Positions 24,047 through 32,389 of a DNA stretch of 64,000 bases are shown in pieces (positions within the stretch are counted from its first letter, which is position 1; each line of letters starts with the position of its first letter). Both the position numbers and the translations under genes were made by a program. The notes under the pieces were generated by a model. The model saw nothing but the letters and a program-made list of their open reading frames with translations, made no database searches and was not told where the DNA came from. The stretch covers positions 1,860,001 to 1,924,000 of the forward strand of contig JADJXJ010000001.1 of NCBI GenBank assembly GCA_016715945.1, read 5' to 3'. Origin of the DNA: Bacteroidota bacterium. GTDB lineage: Bacteria; Bacteroidota; Bacteroidia; Bacteroidales; F082.

Positions 24047-26251
24047 ATGGTGAAGAAGGATGAATACGGACTTCACGAACTGCTGAAAAAGATTTTTGGT
24101 TTCGACCATTTCAAAGGCAATCAGGAAGCAATCATTAAAAGTGTGCTCGAGGGCAACCACACCTTTGTGGTCATGCCGACAGGAGGAGGCAAATCGTTGT
24201 GCTATCAGCTTCCGGCCCTCATGAGCGAGGGCACTGCGATTGTGGTTTCGCCACTTATTGCGTTGATGAAAAACCAGGTGGATACCATCCGGAATTTCGG
24301 CACCGAGTTTGGCGTGGCCCATGTGATGAACTCCTCCCTGTCGCGGAGCGAGCTCAACCAGGTGCGCGAAGACCTTATCGCCCGCAAAACCAAGCTGCTG
24401 TATGTGGCTCCTGAATCGTTGAATAAAGACGAAACCGTTGAGTTTCTGAAGTCGCTCACAATATCTTTTATGGCTATTGACGAGGCCCACTGCATCTCGG
24501 AATGGGGACACGATTTCCGCCCGGAATACCGAAAGCTAAGAAGCATCATCAACTCCATCAACCCCAAGCTGCCTGTCATTGCCCTCACAGCCACAGCCAC
24601 GGTGAAAGTGCAGCAGGACATCCTGAAAAACCTCGAAATCACAAATGCGAAAATTTTTAAATCTTCGTTCGACAGGCCAAACCTGTATTATGAGGTCAGG
24701 CCCAAGACCGACGAGGTGACAAAAGACATCATTAAATATATCAAAAACAATCCCGGCAAATCGGGCATTGTGTATTGCCTGAGCCGGAAGAAGGTGGAAG
24801 AAATTGCCGAAACACTCACTGTCAACGGCATCAGGGCATTGCCCTACCACGCAGGCCTCGACAGTGCCACACGCGCCACAAACCAGGATAAGTTTTTGAT
24901 GGAGGAAGCTGAGGTGATTGTGGCTACCATTGCCTTTGGCATGGGCATCGACAAGCCCGACATCCGCTTTGTGATTCACCACGACATGCCCAAAAGCCTC
25001 GAAGGCTACTACCAGGAAACCGGCCGGGCCGGCCGCGACGATGGCGAGGGCAATTGCATTGCCTTTTTCAGCGAAGAAGACATCACAAAACTTGATAAAT
25101 TCAACAAGGACAAATCGGTGTCGGAACAGGAAATTGCCCGCGAATTGCTCAACGAAGTGGTCAATTACGCCGAATCGACTGTGTGCCGCCATAAGCTCCT
25201 GCTCCATTATTTCGGCGAAACGTACGACAAAGACAACTGCGGCGCCTGCGACAACTGCCTGAATCCCAAGGAGAAGGTTGACGGAAAAGAAGACGTGAAG
25301 CTGGTTATTGAAGCCATCCTGAGCCTCAAACAACAATTCAAAACCAAGCAAATCGTAGAGTTTCTTACCGGCAAAAAATCGGGCGACATCAAAAGCATGA
25401 AGCTCGATAACAACGAATTTTTCGGAGCGGGTGAAGAAGAGGACGAGCGCTACTGGAATGCCGTAATCAAACAAGCGCTCATACACAAGCTTTTATACAA
25501 AGAAATCGAGAGCTACGGCAACCTGAAGGTTACCAAGGAAGGCAAAGAGTACATTAAAAAGCCTTTCACCATTATGCTGGCCAAAGATCATAACTTCGAA
25601 AGCCAGGAAGATGATGAGCTGGAAGAAGCAAAAGCAGGAGGCGTAAAAGGCAGTGGCACCGACCAAACCTTGTTTGCCATGCTCAAGGACTTGCGCAAAG
25701 CCATCTCGAAAAAGGAAAACCTGCCACCTTTCGTTATCTTTCAGGATCCCTCGCTCGAAGACATGGCTATCCAATATCCCATTAAGATAGAGGAACTTAC
25801 GCAAATCGTCGGGGTGGGCGTAGGGAAAGCAGCCAAATACGGCGAGCCGTTTATCAAGCTCATCAGGCAGTATGTGGAGGAAAACGAGACTATCCGCCCC
25901 AACGATATGGTGGTTAAAACGGTTCCCGGAAAATCCATACTGAAAGCGGAGATTATCAAGCTTATTGACCGCAAGCTGCCCCTCGAAGATATTGCCTATG
26001 CCAAAAACCTCACCTTCGACGAACTGCTGAGCGAGATCGAAAGCATCGTTGCAAGCGGCACGAGAATCGACATCTCTTACTACATCGATGAGTTTGTGGA
26101 CGAATACCATCAGGAAGAAATCATCGACTACTTCAAGGAATCGGAGAGCGATTCGGTTGAGGTTGCCCTGAAAACACTCGGCGATTCGGAATACACCGAA
26201 GAGGAAATCAGGCTGATGCGCATCAAGTTTATTTCGGAAGTCGGCAACTGA
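24047..26251 (+). CDS. recQ: ATP-dependent DNA helicase RecQ
   Basis: A 3'-to-5' DNA helicase for recombination and replication-fork repair. Motifs: MPTGGGKSLCYQLPAL (Walker A), DEAHCISEWGHDFRPEY (DEAH and aromatic loop), TATATVKVQQD, YYQETGRAGRDD (motif VI), then a zinc-binding RQC region with Cys residues in CRHKLLLHYFGE and CGACDNC. An HRDC-like domain is near residues 545-620 and an extended helical C-terminus follows. At 734 residues it fits the longer RecQ form of Bacteroidota. A lipoprotein gene starts 4 bp after its stop. Confidence 0.95.
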   Translation: MVKKDEYGLHELLKKIFGFDHFKGNQEAIIKSVLEGNHTFVVMPTGGGKSLCYQLPALMSEGTAIVVSPLIALMKNQVDTIRNFGTEFGVAHVMNSSLSRSELNQVREDLIARKTKLLYVAPESLNKDETVEFLKSLTISFMAIDEAHCISEWGHDFRPEYRKLRSIINSINPKLPVIALTATATVKVQQDILKNLEITNAKIFKSSFDRPNLYYEVRPKTDEVTKDIIKYIKNNPGKSGIVYCLSRKKVEEIAETLTVNGIRALPYHAGLDSATRATNQDKFLMEEAEVIVATIAFGMGIDKPDIRFVIHHDMPKSLEGYYQETGRAGRDDGEGNCIAFFSEEDITKLDKFNKDKSVSEQEIARELLNEVVNYAESTVCRHKLLLHYFGETYDKDNCGACDNCLNPKEKVDGKEDVKLVIEAILSLKQQFKTKQIVEFLTGKKSGDIKSMKLDNNEFFGAGEEEDERYWNAVIKQALIHKLLYKEIESYGNLKVTKEGKEYIKKPFTIMLAKDHNFESQEDDELEEAKAGGVKGSGTDQTLFAMLKDLRKAISKKENLPPFVIFQDPSLEDMAIQYPIKIEELTQIVGVGVGKAAKYGEPFIKLIRQYVEENETIRPNDMVVKTVPGKSILKAEIIKLIDRKLPLEDIAYAKNLTFDELLSEIESIVASGTRIDISYYIDEFVDEYHQEEIIDYFKESESDSVEVALKTLGDSEYTEEEIRLMRIKFISEVGN

Positions 26252-26255
26252 TCCC

Positions 26256-26642
26256 ATGTCGGCACGGATTACTTTGCTTCGGTTGTTTGCAACAGGGTTG
26301 CTTTTCGTGGCGCTTGTGTTGATTGGTGCATCCGGCTGCAGCAAGGGAAAAACTGACCACATCAGGCCAAAGGTACTCATGAGCCAGGCCACACTCACCA
26401 GCGTGCTCACCGAAGTTCATCTGGTGGAAGCCGCCATGAATATGCGTCGCAACAACGGGCAGGAGTTCGAGAACCAGAAAAACGCCCTCTTCGATGCCAT
26501 TTTTACCCATTACGGCATTACCCCCGAGCTTCTGGAAGCCAACCTGCTTTATTACAACCAGCATCCGGCTGTGATGGAAAAAGTTTACCAGGATGTAATT
26601 GACAGCCTATTGCGAATACAGCAGGAGCTCAGGCTGGAGTAG
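26256..26642 (+). CDS. DUF4296-type lipoprotein
   Basis: The 128-residue precursor has a long hydrophobic signal and a lipobox-like IGASGC. The mature helical part, with LTSVLTEVHLVEAAMN and IFTHYGITPELLEANLLYYNQHP, matches the DUF4296 family, common in Bacteroidota and of unknown function. It begins 4 bp after recQ and is probably co-transcribed. Confidence 0.8.
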   Translation: MSARITLLRLFATGLLFVALVLIGASGCSKGKTDHIRPKVLMSQATLTSVLTEVHLVEAAMNMRRNNGQEFENQKNALFDAIFTHYGITPELLEANLLYYNQHPAVMEKVYQDVIDSLLRIQQELRLE

Positions 26643-26708
26643 CCAGGAGCCTTCTCAAACGCGCAATGTTCAGAACCACATAAGCTAGTTTTTGAAGCCA
26701 GCGCAGAA

Positions 26709-27125
26709 TTATCTGGTAAAGAGTGCGAAACGGTTTTCGGATGCACCTGACACCACCAGGCTGTAGGTGAATTCGATCCGCGATGCATTTTTGTACACCC
26801 CTGTGCCCGACACCTGCCAGCCATTGCCAATCACCGGACTGGTTATTGTAAGCGTATTGCCAACCACCAGGGCAGTGGCAGCACCACCCGAGGCTGCGAA
26901 ATTCTGTATGCGCACCTCAGTGGAGTTCGACGGATTGCGCTGTATGCTCACGGTATAGTTAACCTTGAGCTCGTGATCGCTCACACTCCAGATGCCCAGA
27001 TATTTTTCAATCGGGTCCACATCAGGACCAATGTCCTCGTCGAGTGCGCAGGCAGTAAGCAGCAGGGACAAAAAAAGCGCAGCCACCCAGTAGATTGCTG
27101 CGCCGCGATTTTTTATCAGTTTCAT
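26709..27125 (-). CDS. Small lipoprotein of unknown function
   Basis: A 138-residue protein with a lipoprotein signal (LFLSLLLTAC). The mature part is short, beta-rich and ends in a hydrophobic-polar alternation (IEFTYSLVVSG), resembling small lipocalin-like Bacteroidota lipoproteins, without a family I can name. It starts 2 bp after the T9SS thioredoxin-like gene and is likely in one operon with it. Confidence 0.65.
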   Translation of the reverse strand: MKLIKNRGAAIYWVAALFLSLLLTACALDEDIGPDVDPIEKYLGIWSVSDHELKVNYTVSIQRNPSNSTEVRIQNFAASGGAATALVVGNTLTITSPVIGNGWQVSGTGVYKNASRIEFTYSLVVSGASENRFALFTR

Positions 27126-27127
27126 AT

Positions 27128-27916
27128 TCAGCGTTTTAACACATGTAGCTTTCGAACGTACCGCTCTTCATCGGTACTGAAAGCCACAAAAAAGGTGCCA
27201 TCGGGAAGTCCGGAGGCAGAAAAATTAATTTCGTGGGCTCCGGCTGCAAATGAGGTTTGTGGTAGCAACTGTCGGATATGACGTCCGCTTAAGTCGAGCA
27301 GATCAACTGCAACGGACTGGGGGGTATCGAGCTTAAACCGGATGGATGCCTGCCCGCTGACCGGGTTGGGAAAAACCCCCAGATCAGACAGCTCATTTTT
27401 ATTTTCCAGGCCCACAAGCGTTCCACCGGCAAGCAGCACAGCATCGATGATATTGTCGGTGGTAGGTGGCCAGATGTAGGGATTGGTAATCACCTTATCA
27501 GGCCGGATGACCAGCACAGTGGGATAAGCAGCAAGCTGAAAAAGATGAAAAGCTGCATTGCCGCCCCCGTCGAGCCCACTGGCCGAAGGGAAGGTTAGGT
27601 TGAACACAGAATCGAAAAAAATGACGTCGCTATTGGTGCCGTTGTAGTTGATACCGAGAAAAAACACATCTCCCAGGTTGCGCCCAAACGCTTCAAATGC
27701 ACCCTGAAAATGAGGCGCATAGAGCTGGCAGGGGCCACAGGAAACCGAAAAGAAATCGAGCGCCACCACTTTGCCGGCATCAAGCAGGGGATACAGCTGA
27801 ATTACAGCGCCCTCCACAGTTTTTACACTAAAGTCGGGAGCTATGGTGAGCGGTGTCTGGGCATTGGTGCGGCCCAGAGCCATGAATATCAACAGAACGG
27901 TAAAGAATTTTTTCAT
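27128..27916 (-). CDS. Secreted thioredoxin/peroxiredoxin-like protein with T9SS sorting domain
   Basis: From ATG 27916 the 262-residue precursor has a signal peptide (MKKFFTVLLIFMALGRTNAQ). A thioredoxin-like domain of the TlpA/AhpC type follows with the active site FSVSCGPCQLYAP near residue 60. The last ~75 residues form a type A sorting domain for the type IX secretion system: GVFPNPVSGQASIRF, VDLLDLSGR, LPDGTFFVAF, YVRKLHVLKR. It should therefore be carried across the outer membrane and attached to the surface or released. A thiol-redox domain at the cell exterior is less common than in the periplasm. Confidence 0.85.
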   Translation of the reverse strand: MKKFFTVLLIFMALGRTNAQTPLTIAPDFSVKTVEGAVIQLYPLLDAGKVVALDFFSVSCGPCQLYAPHFQGAFEAFGRNLGDVFFLGINYNGTNSDVIFFDSVFNLTFPSASGLDGGGNAAFHLFQLAAYPTVLVIRPDKVITNPYIWPPTTDNIIDAVLLAGGTLVGLENKNELSDLGVFPNPVSGQASIRFKLDTPQSVAVDLLDLSGRHIRQLLPQTSFAAGAHEINFSASGLPDGTFFVAFSTDEERYVRKLHVLKR

Positions 27917-27940
27917 AGAAATGCCTTTCAGAAACATCTA

Positions 27941-27973
27941 CAAATATATATGTATTTGTATCTGTTGGGCAAA
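27941..27973 (-). promoter_or_regulatory. Bacteroidota promoter of the T9SS thioredoxin-like gene
   Basis: On the minus strand TTTG (27970-27973), a 21-bp spacer, then TATATTTG (27941-27948), an exact -7 match 24 bp before the ATG at 27916. It supports that start over the in-frame ATG at 27937. Confidence 0.5.
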
Positions 27974-28012
27974 TCGGCAAGAATCTTTGGACGGTTGGTG
28001 CAAGACGCCCCC

Positions 28013-28849
28013 TCAGGGGATGAGGTTGAACACTTTGGCTGCAAGCCGGCTGGCGCCAATCCGGAATAGTTTGGGATTGAGCCATTCCTGCCCGAGGATG
28101 TTATCCACAAGTTTGTAGTAGATCAGGGCGGTTTCGGGTTCGGCAATGCCACCGGCAGGTTTGAAGCCTACTTTACGGCCGGAGCTTTCGTAGTATTCCC
28201 TGATGGTATCGAGCATCACCACTGCGGCTTCGGGGGTGGCTGCAGGCTGCACCTTGCCGGTTGAGGTTTTGAGGAAATCGGCGCCTGCCAGCAATGCCAA
28301 TTCGGAGGCTTTTCGGATCAGTTCGGGACTTGAGAGTTCGCCGGTTTCGAGAATGACTTTCAGATGGGCTTTTCCGCAGGCAGCTTTCACCGCCTTAATT
28401 TCGTCGAAGATGGCATCGTAGTCGCCCTTGAGCATCACCCCACGGGAGATGACCATATCAATTTCGTCGGCACCCTGCGCGGCTGCCCAGGCTGTCTCGG
28501 CCAGTTTGAGATGCAGGGGCATCTGGCCCGAAGGGAAGGCGCACGACACGGTTGCCACTTTTATCCCACTGTCGCCCAGATATTTGCGTCCGGCTTCAAT
28601 AAAGGGCATATACACACAAATGGCAGCCACACTGACTCCTTTGCCTGCGGCAGCAAAATCGAGGGCCTGCTGGCAAAGCCCCTTTATGCGGTCGTCGTTG
28701 TCGGTGGCTTCGAGGGTGGTCAGGTCGATGCAGGAGAAGATCGTCCGCCAGGCTACGGCAAGCGCTTCATCGCTTAGCTGAACCGCACTGATCTGTGCAA
28801 TGCGTCCGGCGATTGATTCCGGGGTTTGGGAGTATGCTGAAAATTTCAT
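28013..28849 (-). CDS. deoC: Deoxyribose-phosphate aldolase
   Basis: DeoC cleaves 2-deoxyribose-5-phosphate to glyceraldehyde-3-phosphate and acetaldehyde in nucleoside salvage. Visible motifs: IDLTTLEATDND, VATVSCAFPSGQ, EIDMVISRG, LKVILETGEL, and the Schiff-base lysine in ADFLKTSTGK, followed by GFKPAGGI. The ATG at 28849 yields 278 residues. A -7 element lies 16 bp upstream. A nucleoside phosphorylase at the right end of the window could work in the same pathway. Confidence 0.93.
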   Translation of the reverse strand: MKFSAYSQTPESIAGRIAQISAVQLSDEALAVAWRTIFSCIDLTTLEATDNDDRIKGLCQQALDFAAAGKGVSVAAICVYMPFIEAGRKYLGDSGIKVATVSCAFPSGQMPLHLKLAETAWAAAQGADEIDMVISRGVMLKGDYDAIFDEIKAVKAACGKAHLKVILETGELSSPELIRKASELALLAGADFLKTSTGKVQPAATPEAAVVMLDTIREYYESSGRKVGFKPAGGIAEPETALIYYKLVDNILGQEWLNPKLFRIGASRLAAKVFNLIP

Positions 28850-28865
28850 CCGGTTTCTTTTGGCG

Positions 28866-28873
28866 CAAAAATA
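28866..28873 (-). promoter_or_regulatory. -7 element of deoC
   Basis: Minus-strand TATTTTTG, an exact TAnnTTTG match, 16 bp before ATG 28849; it excludes the in-frame ATG at 28909. Confidence 0.45.
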
Positions 28874-29051
28874 CGCTTTTAAAAGCCGATGAGAGCGAAT
28901 CGAGCACAATAAGCAGGATTACCGGTTTCGAAAACGGATATCCGATTCCGGAGAAATGCATAAAAATCACTCTGAGTTTTTAAACCAGCTTAAAAAGCTA
29001 TTCCTTTGATTTTATGCAGCTTATATATATTATCGCTATTCAAACGAAAAA

Positions 29052-29070
29052 ATGGCACAGGTCTTGCCAT
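29052..29070 (+). promoter_or_regulatory. Leader inverted repeat before the microprotein pair
   Basis: ATGGCA (29052-29057) and TGCCAT (29065-29070) with a 7-base loop, 25 bp upstream of the first ATG. It could be a small leader hairpin or an operator. Confidence 0.3.
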
Positions 29071-29095
29071 CAGAGGGGCGTAAACTGATACAACA

Positions 29096-29242
29096 ATGTT
29101 CGGACTTAACATCGCAAAAAAACAAACCCGAAACCACAAATACTACAAGTGCACTCGTTGCGGCTACATTTCGATTGTAAGGAATGCCGAATGTCCGATT
29201 TGCATCAAAGATGGTTTCTCACTGAAAATGAAAGAAGTATGA
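29096..29242 (+). CDS. 48-residue zinc-ribbon microprotein
   Basis: The ATG at 29096 opens a 48-residue frame that ends at 29242. The product (MFGLNIAKKQTRNHKYYK, then CTRCGYISIV, then ECPICIKDG) has two CxxC knuckles separated by 14 residues, as in small zinc ribbons or rubredoxin-like folds, with a basic N-terminus. The stop overlaps the start of the next small gene (ATGA). It is expected to bind one zinc or iron ion. The role is unknown; nucleic-acid binding is possible because of the basic tail. Confidence 0.6.
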   Translation: MFGLNIAKKQTRNHKYYKCTRCGYISIVRNAECPICIKDGFSLKMKEV

Positions 29243-29424
29243 AAATCAATGAGGTTTACACGCTGAAGCAGATCCAGGACCATGGCCTGACAGAGCATCA
29301 GGTGAAGGAGATCAATGCCAAGGTCTATCTGAATGGCGACAAGGTTTATTTCTTTGAACTTATTGACAACCAGCAATCATATCGTTTGTATTCAGTAATA
29401 AACAAACGATCGTTTTTTCTCTAA
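29239..29424 (+). CDS. 61-residue microprotein, overlapping the zinc ribbon
   Basis: It starts at ATG 29239 inside the ATGA overlap with the zinc-ribbon gene, which indicates translational coupling. The product MKINEVYTLKQIQDHGLTEH continues with a predicted helix-strand pattern (VKEINAKVYLNGDKVYFFEL) and a basic end (VINKRSFFL). No family is recognised. It is followed by a strong terminator at 29489-29521, so the two microproteins form a short transcription unit. Confidence 0.6.
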   Translation: MKINEVYTLKQIQDHGLTEHQVKEINAKVYLNGDKVYFFELIDNQQSYRLYSVINKRSFFL

Positions 29425-29488
29425 TCCTTTTCCTCGAGCTCCCTTCAGCCCTGGGAGCAAATTTTTGTGCAAGCAGCCCGCTAACCGA

Positions 29489-29521
29489 AAAAACCCTCCG
29501 GCTCCCCGCCAGAGGGTTTTT
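29489..29521. terminator. Bidirectional intrinsic terminator
   Basis: Perfect 10-bp arms AAAAACCCTC (29489-29498) and GAGGGTTTTT (29512-29521), with an inner GGC/GCC pair. The U-run on each strand serves the microprotein pair on plus and malQ on minus. Confidence 0.85.
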
Positions 29522-29544
29522 CATTTTTATAGATTTTCTTGCTA

Positions 29545-32256
29545 TCAATATGCGGCATCACGACCGGCCATATGCACCAGGTCGCGGATGGTTTTGTTGA
29601 ACTCTTGGGCTTCGATGAGCTCTTCGAGCGTCAGAATCATGCGGTACTGCCATTTGTTTTCCGGATCGCTGGGCACATTGATGCGCTCCTTGTCGGTTTG
29701 GTCCCAGCGCAGGTTGCCATCCACGGCAATGAGGTCCTGGATGGGGAAGATGGTCCACATGGCCGGCGAATACATGTGTTGTTTGATAATTTCGTAGCAC
29801 ACCCAGGGCTCGGCAAAATAAGGAGCAATGTCGTTGTGGCCAAGTATGGTTTTGTAGAAACGCTCTGTTCGGGCGCGGTCTTCTTCCCACCAGCCACGGA
29901 TAGTGGACATGTCGTGGGTGGAAGTGGTGCACACGCTCAAATAAGGCGCATCGGCCGGATGGCCAAATTCGATGCGCGGATTTTTGGGCATGCGCTGTAT
30001 TTCCAGACTCAGGATATTGAGCATACGCATCACCTCGGGCACATTGTCGGGCACCATTCCAAGGTCTTCGCCACACACCAGCATATTGCTTGCCGACACG
30101 ATGGCCGGCAGCTTGGCCAGGGCGTGTTGTTTCCAGAACTCTTCGTGGCGGCGATAGAAATAGTGGATGTAGAGTTCGTTGAGGATGGCACGTTTGTACT
30201 CCTCCAGGTCGCGGTAGCTGTAGGTGAAATGCAGCACAATGCGGGGGTGGTAGGCCGGATGCTCGCTGTACGGATCTTTGATAAAGAGCACTTCGTTGAG
30301 CAGGCTCATCAGCCCGTCGCGGATGATGATGTCTTTCGAACTTACGTCGGCAGTGATGCCATTGGGGGTGAAATGGTCGTAAATCTTGCGCTGGGTATCG
30401 AAATCGGGTTTCAGACTGTATTGATCCATCTCATTTTCAACCAGGTACTTCCGCCTTACTTCATCGGCATATTCCCCAAAAAAGTCGTGGAGCATATACC
30501 CCCTGATGTAAGGTTTGGTGAAACGGTCGTAGTCGAACCACAGGCCCCAGTCTTCGATTTCGGAGGGTGTCAATGGCAAGCCCGGTTTGAAATAGCCGAG
30601 CAGGCCGTGCAGCGATTCACGCGGAATCTCCCAGATCCGGAAGAAACCGAGGATGTGATCGATGCGGTAGGCATCGAAATATTTTTCCATCATGGCCAGG
30701 CGTTTTTTCCACCAGGCGTAACCATCGGCGGCCATCACATCCCAGTTGTAGGTTGGGAAGCCCCAGTTCTGACCCATGATGGCAAAATCGTCCGGTGGGG
30801 CGCCGGCCTGTCCTGCGAGGTTGAACAGGTGAGGCTCGGTCCAGGCTTCGATGCTGTTGGGGCTGATGCCGATCGGGATGTCGCCTTTGAGCGCCACACC
30901 TTTGTCGTGGGCATATTCTACTACTTCGCGCAGCTGTTTGTCGAGGTAATACTGCTGATAGTAGTGCACGGCAATATGTTCGTGAAAATCCTGGTTGGGA
31001 TCTGTGAGCTGGTCAATCAAATCCGGATTGTAGGTGGCATACTCGTCCCACTGGCGGAAGTCGCTGGTTTTGAAGCGGTCGCGCAGGTAGCAGAAAGCTG
31101 CATAGGGTTTAAGCCATTCTTTGTTGGCCTCAAAAAACTCCTGATAACTATCGAGTTTGACCACCTCGGGCCAGTTTTGGTCAAAGATCAGCTTGAAATA
31201 TCTGGCCTTGGCACGGGTAACGGCGACATAGTCCACATAAGTCTTTGCATTGAGTTCCTGCCGGATTTGTTCGAACTCTTCCATGAGTTTTTCGTCTTTC
31301 AGCCTGCCCAGCCCCGGAAGGTGCAGATACATGGGATGGAGGGCCATCACCGTGATTGACTTGTAAGGGTAGCTGTCGAGCCAGGAGTGTGTTGCCACGG
31401 TTTCGTTGATGGGAAGCACCTGAATCATCCTGAGGCCGGTGAGCACACACCAATCCACCAGTTTGCGGATATCGTGGAATTCTCCAACCCCAAAACTATC
31501 ATTTGTGCGGAGCGAAAACACCGGAACAGCCACTCCTGCGCCTTTGAAGTTACCAACCGGGTAGCGGAATTTTTCGTCGTTGACCACTATCAGGCTGTTC
31601 GGGTTGTCTGTTGCAACAGGTGGCATCAGGCGGTTTTCGCCTTCTTCCCAGGTGGCAATACTATGGTCGTCGAGCTTGACGATAACGTATTTATAACTAA
31701 CGGGCTGGCTGAACATGGAAGCCTCGAGGTCGAGTTCCCAAATGGGATAGTTGCGGTTAGACATCAACTGTGGTTTTGTCCAGCTACCCAGAGCTGGTAT
31801 GCCTCCGACAACTGCCATGCCATATCCAGGGCCAACGCGTGGAGCTGCTAAGGTGAAGCGAAGCACCGGGCCGCTTTTGGGCAGATTTTCCTGCAATACG
31901 AGCCGGTCGGGTTTCATGATAACCTCGGTGAACACCTTGGTGAACAACACCCTGTCGGGATCGACCACCGCATGCCATTGGTCGTGCACTTCGATGAATT
32001 CGTAATCCGAGGTAAGGAGCGAGCGATTGGCGCCACCCTCCCAGTGCAGGATGCCATTGGCCTCGCGCAACAGGTATTTATACTCCAGATATTTTCCTTC
32101 GGGCAGTTCAATTTCGCCGCCCCAAAGGTCGTTGCCCAGGTAGTTGAGATCGACGGCTTTGCCGGTATCCCACAATCCCAGTTCGGGTTCCGAGCCGCAC
32201 ACACAGATGCTTTGTCCCCACTGGCTCTGGTAATGTATGGTTAATTTAACTCTCAT
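29545..32256 (-). CDS. malQ: 4-alpha-glucanotransferase with two CBM20 modules (DPE2-like)
   Basis: The enzyme transfers glucan segments between maltose or glycogen-like acceptors. Starting at ATG 32256 it is 903 residues: two starch-binding CBM20 domains (about 1-105 and 125-240), then a GH77 barrel with catalytic residues in DAYRIDHILGFFRIWE (nucleophile Asp), CGEDLGMVP (acid/base Glu) and STHDMSTIRGWW (third Asp). This order is that of plant cytosolic DPE2 and Bacteroidota MalQ. It is cytoplasmic with no signal peptide. The in-frame ATG at 32331 would add a spurious hydrophobic segment. Confidence 0.93.
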   Translation of the reverse strand: MRVKLTIHYQSQWGQSICVCGSEPELGLWDTGKAVDLNYLGNDLWGGEIELPEGKYLEYKYLLREANGILHWEGGANRSLLTSDYEFIEVHDQWHAVVDPDRVLFTKVFTEVIMKPDRLVLQENLPKSGPVLRFTLAAPRVGPGYGMAVVGGIPALGSWTKPQLMSNRNYPIWELDLEASMFSQPVSYKYVIVKLDDHSIATWEEGENRLMPPVATDNPNSLIVVNDEKFRYPVGNFKGAGVAVPVFSLRTNDSFGVGEFHDIRKLVDWCVLTGLRMIQVLPINETVATHSWLDSYPYKSITVMALHPMYLHLPGLGRLKDEKLMEEFEQIRQELNAKTYVDYVAVTRAKARYFKLIFDQNWPEVVKLDSYQEFFEANKEWLKPYAAFCYLRDRFKTSDFRQWDEYATYNPDLIDQLTDPNQDFHEHIAVHYYQQYYLDKQLREVVEYAHDKGVALKGDIPIGISPNSIEAWTEPHLFNLAGQAGAPPDDFAIMGQNWGFPTYNWDVMAADGYAWWKKRLAMMEKYFDAYRIDHILGFFRIWEIPRESLHGLLGYFKPGLPLTPSEIEDWGLWFDYDRFTKPYIRGYMLHDFFGEYADEVRRKYLVENEMDQYSLKPDFDTQRKIYDHFTPNGITADVSSKDIIIRDGLMSLLNEVLFIKDPYSEHPAYHPRIVLHFTYSYRDLEEYKRAILNELYIHYFYRRHEEFWKQHALAKLPAIVSASNMLVCGEDLGMVPDNVPEVMRMLNILSLEIQRMPKNPRIEFGHPADAPYLSVCTTSTHDMSTIRGWWEEDRARTERFYKTILGHNDIAPYFAEPWVCYEIIKQHMYSPAMWTIFPIQDLIAVDGNLRWDQTDKERINVPSDPENKWQYRMILTLEELIEAQEFNKTIRDLVHMAGRDAAY

Positions 32257-32389
32257 TGGAATGGGTTTTTGGGCGTAAGTAAATGAAAGTATAAAGTTCG
32301 GAAAAATTGCCGCTGCGATGCAAACAGACATAGCGAAACTTTGCCGCTATCCTGCTGACAACGGTTGCAATTTCCGGCGCATTGGGGGA

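Noticed and set aside
29539..31359. A 606-codon open frame on the plus strand
   Set aside because: It is antisense to malQ, whose GH77 catalytic residues are intact. The translation is rich in His/Gly/Val in a pattern typical of antisense reading.
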